Origin: Verrucomicrobiota bacterium
GTDB lineage: Bacteria; Verrucomicrobiota; Verrucomicrobiia; Chthoniobacterales; UBA10450
Assembly (NCBI GenBank): GCA_003219215.1
Contig: QHPY01000174.1
Location: 1-62,350, forward strand
DNA length: 62,350 bases
Direction: 5' to 3'
Below are positions 61,021-62,350 of the stretch, piece by piece. Below the pieces are notes generated by a model that saw only the letters and a program-made list of their open reading frames with translations, was not told the DNA's origin and searched no databases. Numbering within the stretch: the stretch's first letter is position 1; each line of letters begins with the position of its first letter. The translations under genes were made by a program, and so were the position numbers.

Positions 61021-62115
61021 ATGAAAAGCGTAACGACGAGAATCTCCGATTTCGATGACATTGACGATATCGAACGCGAAGCGCTACTGACCGGTAGCCC
61101 AGAGCGAAGCTGGATCTGGTTCGGCTTGATCGTATCGCTTTGTCTCCACATCACGCTCTGCATTTATTTTTATCGGACACGGTTTCAGTCGGTCGACGCG
61201 GTCTTTACCGATCTACAGCAGCCAATGACGTTTAGGGTCAAAAATGTCGACATGAATCAGATCGACAAAGCGAGCGGCGATCAAACGAACCCGGCGGCGA
61301 AACCGAACCCTGACGATACCAAGGAGCAACAGCCAGACGAAAAGAAATCGTTCGACAAACTTCTGCAGGAAATTCAGGCAACGACCGCGATGCCGGACGA
61401 CATGAGCAACGTTTTGCCGGACAAACCAAAAGTGGATCAGGCAGACGTGACCTCGGTGATGAACGAAATCGAGCGCAGCGCGGCGCAAACTCTTTCTACG
61501 AATCCGAACGCGACGCGTGAGCAATCGGTCTTGAACGACAGTTCGGCCTCAGGCCGACCCCAGCCCGCGCTGAGTGGAACCGAGCTGGCCACGAGCACGA
61601 TCATTAAACGCCCGAATACTTTCACGAGTAAGCTTCCGGGCGACAGCGCCGGCCCGAACAAGAAAGGGGCGCCTGGATTTAGCGATCTCGATCAGTTGCT
61701 CGCGCAAAAAGGTCCGCTCGGGTCGGGGACGAAGATCCGAATGCCGGAGGACCAACTTTTTAGTTTCGACAGCGCTGAATTACAACCGGGCGACATTTTG
61801 CGAAAACTTGTCGATCTGTTGAAACGCAATCCGAAGGCGACATTTACGATTGAAGGCTACACCGATTCAATCGGCACGTATGAATACAATTTCGACCTAA
61901 GCCAGCGCCGCGCCGACAACATGAAGCAATATCTGGTGGAAGCCCTCGGCATTAATCCCTCGCAAATTGATGCCCGTGGCCGGGGATCGACAAAATTTGT
62001 GGTCCCGCCGCGCCCGGTCGCTCCAAGTGCGTCTCAAGCCGAATTCGACGCTGAGATCGAACGCGAACGCTCGAACCGGCGCGTCGAGGTCACGATCAAT
62101 ACCAACGCGCAGTAG
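61021..62115 (+). CDS. TonB-like N-terminus with C-terminal OmpA domain
   Basis: 364 residues. Cytosolic N-terminus, one membrane helix (WFGLIVSLCLHITLCIYFY), a Pro/Asp/Lys-rich periplasmic stretch, and a C-terminal OmpA-like peptidoglycan-binding domain: LFSFDSAEL, FTIEGYTDSIGTYEYN, LSQRRADNMKQYL, DARGRGSTKF. It probably tethers the inner membrane to peptidoglycan. AAGGA touches the ATG; TTGACA at 60983 may belong to a weak promoter. Confidence 0.82.
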   Translation: MKSVTTRISDFDDIDDIEREALLTGSPERSWIWFGLIVSLCLHITLCIYFYRTRFQSVDAVFTDLQQPMTFRVKNVDMNQIDKASGDQTNPAAKPNPDDTKEQQPDEKKSFDKLLQEIQATTAMPDDMSNVLPDKPKVDQADVTSVMNEIERSAAQTLSTNPNATREQSVLNDSSASGRPQPALSGTELATSTIIKRPNTFTSKLPGDSAGPNKKGAPGFSDLDQLLAQKGPLGSGTKIRMPEDQLFSFDSAELQPGDILRKLVDLLKRNPKATFTIEGYTDSIGTYEYNFDLSQRRADNMKQYLVEALGINPSQIDARGRGSTKFVVPPRPVAPSASQAEFDAEIERERSNRRVEVTINTNAQ

Positions 62116-62124
62116 CTTTTTCGG

Positions 62125-62350
62125 CTACCAATTTTTTATCCAACGGTCTTGAGGTGTTGGCGTGGGCGATGTTGACGGCGTGGGCGTCGGATCAGCGGTA
62201 CTCCAGAGATCGAACGTCGGATTGTAACCCATGGGAGTTGCTGGGGTCGGATTTGCCTGTGGATTCGCGGCCGTCGAGTAGCCATAGGGATTTCCGAATG
62301 GATCTCGAATAGACTGCACGTTCTGAGTTTGATCGCTGGGGCTCAGCTGA
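62125..62350 (-). CDS. C-terminal end of a type II secretion pseudopilin-like protein (runs off right edge)
   Basis: The minus-strand frame is open from the right edge to a stop at 62125, about 75 residues. RDPFGNPYGYST followed by YNPTFDLWSTAD matches the order DPWGNPY...YDLxS at the end of GspG-type major pseudopilins. The tail is Pro/Thr/Ser-rich and ends DRWIKNW. N-terminus and prepilin signal are outside the window. Confidence 0.55.
   Translation of the reverse strand, partial: QLSPSDQTQNVQSIRDPFGNPYGYSTAANPQANPTPATPMGYNPTFDLWSTADPTPTPSTSPTPTPQDRWIKNW

Overview
The window looks like a chromosomal segment of a soil-type Verrucomicrobiota bacterium (PVC superphylum, most like the Spartobacteria/Chthoniobacterales). 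The main lineage evidence is a 51-residue small basic ribosome-associated protein of the Chlamydia/Verrucomicrobia type at 6724-6879 (minus) and a stand-alone SWIB-domain protein at 21467-21745. Supporting signs are lipid A-type envelope genes (Gram-negative), a DUF6600 lipoprotein and a GspG-like pseudopilin tail at the right edge. The assignment is an inference from gene content; no rRNA is present. I see no prophage, insertion sequence, CRISPR array or origin. The DNA is gene-dense, and no gap between genes exceeds about 240 bases.

Layout. 0-11 kb: envelope genes (PAP2 phosphatase, HpnL-like flippase, kinase-fold protein, GT39 glycosyltransferase, thioesterase, fused lipid A acyltransferase-heptosyltransferase), with a DNA glycosylase, a pseudouridine synthase and the small basic protein. 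11-16 kb: cupin, methyltransferase, panC-nadB. 16-23 kb: dynamin-like GTPase, polysaccharide deacetylase, hybrid kinase, thioredoxin-like protein, SWIB protein and REC-PP2C phosphatase. 23-28 kb: aroA-cmk-plsC-small membrane protein, then a DUF6600 lipoprotein. 28-31 kb: a single-chain MBL exonuclease-ATP-dependent DNA ligase. 31-36.5 kb: STAS protein-PP2C phosphatase-grpE-dnaJ-rsmE. 36.5-45 kb, mostly minus: ftsK-rodZ-like-rimO, proline-rich protein-trxA-response regulator, tRNA-Arg(CCG), rplS-rnhB-yraN-dodecin. 45-52 kb: peptide transporter, DUF885 peptidase, class I glutamine amidotransferase, HAD hydrolase and an unassigned transferase. 52-62 kb: a 1056-residue spermidine-synthase-like membrane protein, queE, trpA, the tightly overlapping dapF-dapA-dapB-folK-panB run, a TonB/OmpA-type protein and the pseudopilin tail.

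The most striking signal is not a gene. The 12-mer AAGATCGACATC / GATGTCGATCTT occurs exactly 13 times. Its 10-base core AAGATCGACA / TGTCGATCTT occurs at least 29 times by hand count, against about 0.12 expected for a random 10-mer on both strands. It lies in both orientations, in coding and non-coding DNA, and in several reading frames, so protein sequence alone does not explain it. It behaves like a genome-wide iterated signal, for example a DNA-uptake-like sequence. One inverted pair of it forms the ends of a palindromic element inserted in frame in a lipopolysaccharide gene. Several other palindromic elements (56-115 bp) sit at stop codons, start codons or, in one case, exactly at the junction of a two-enzyme fusion. 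Together these suggest a population of small mobile palindromes that remodel gene ends and add protein segments.
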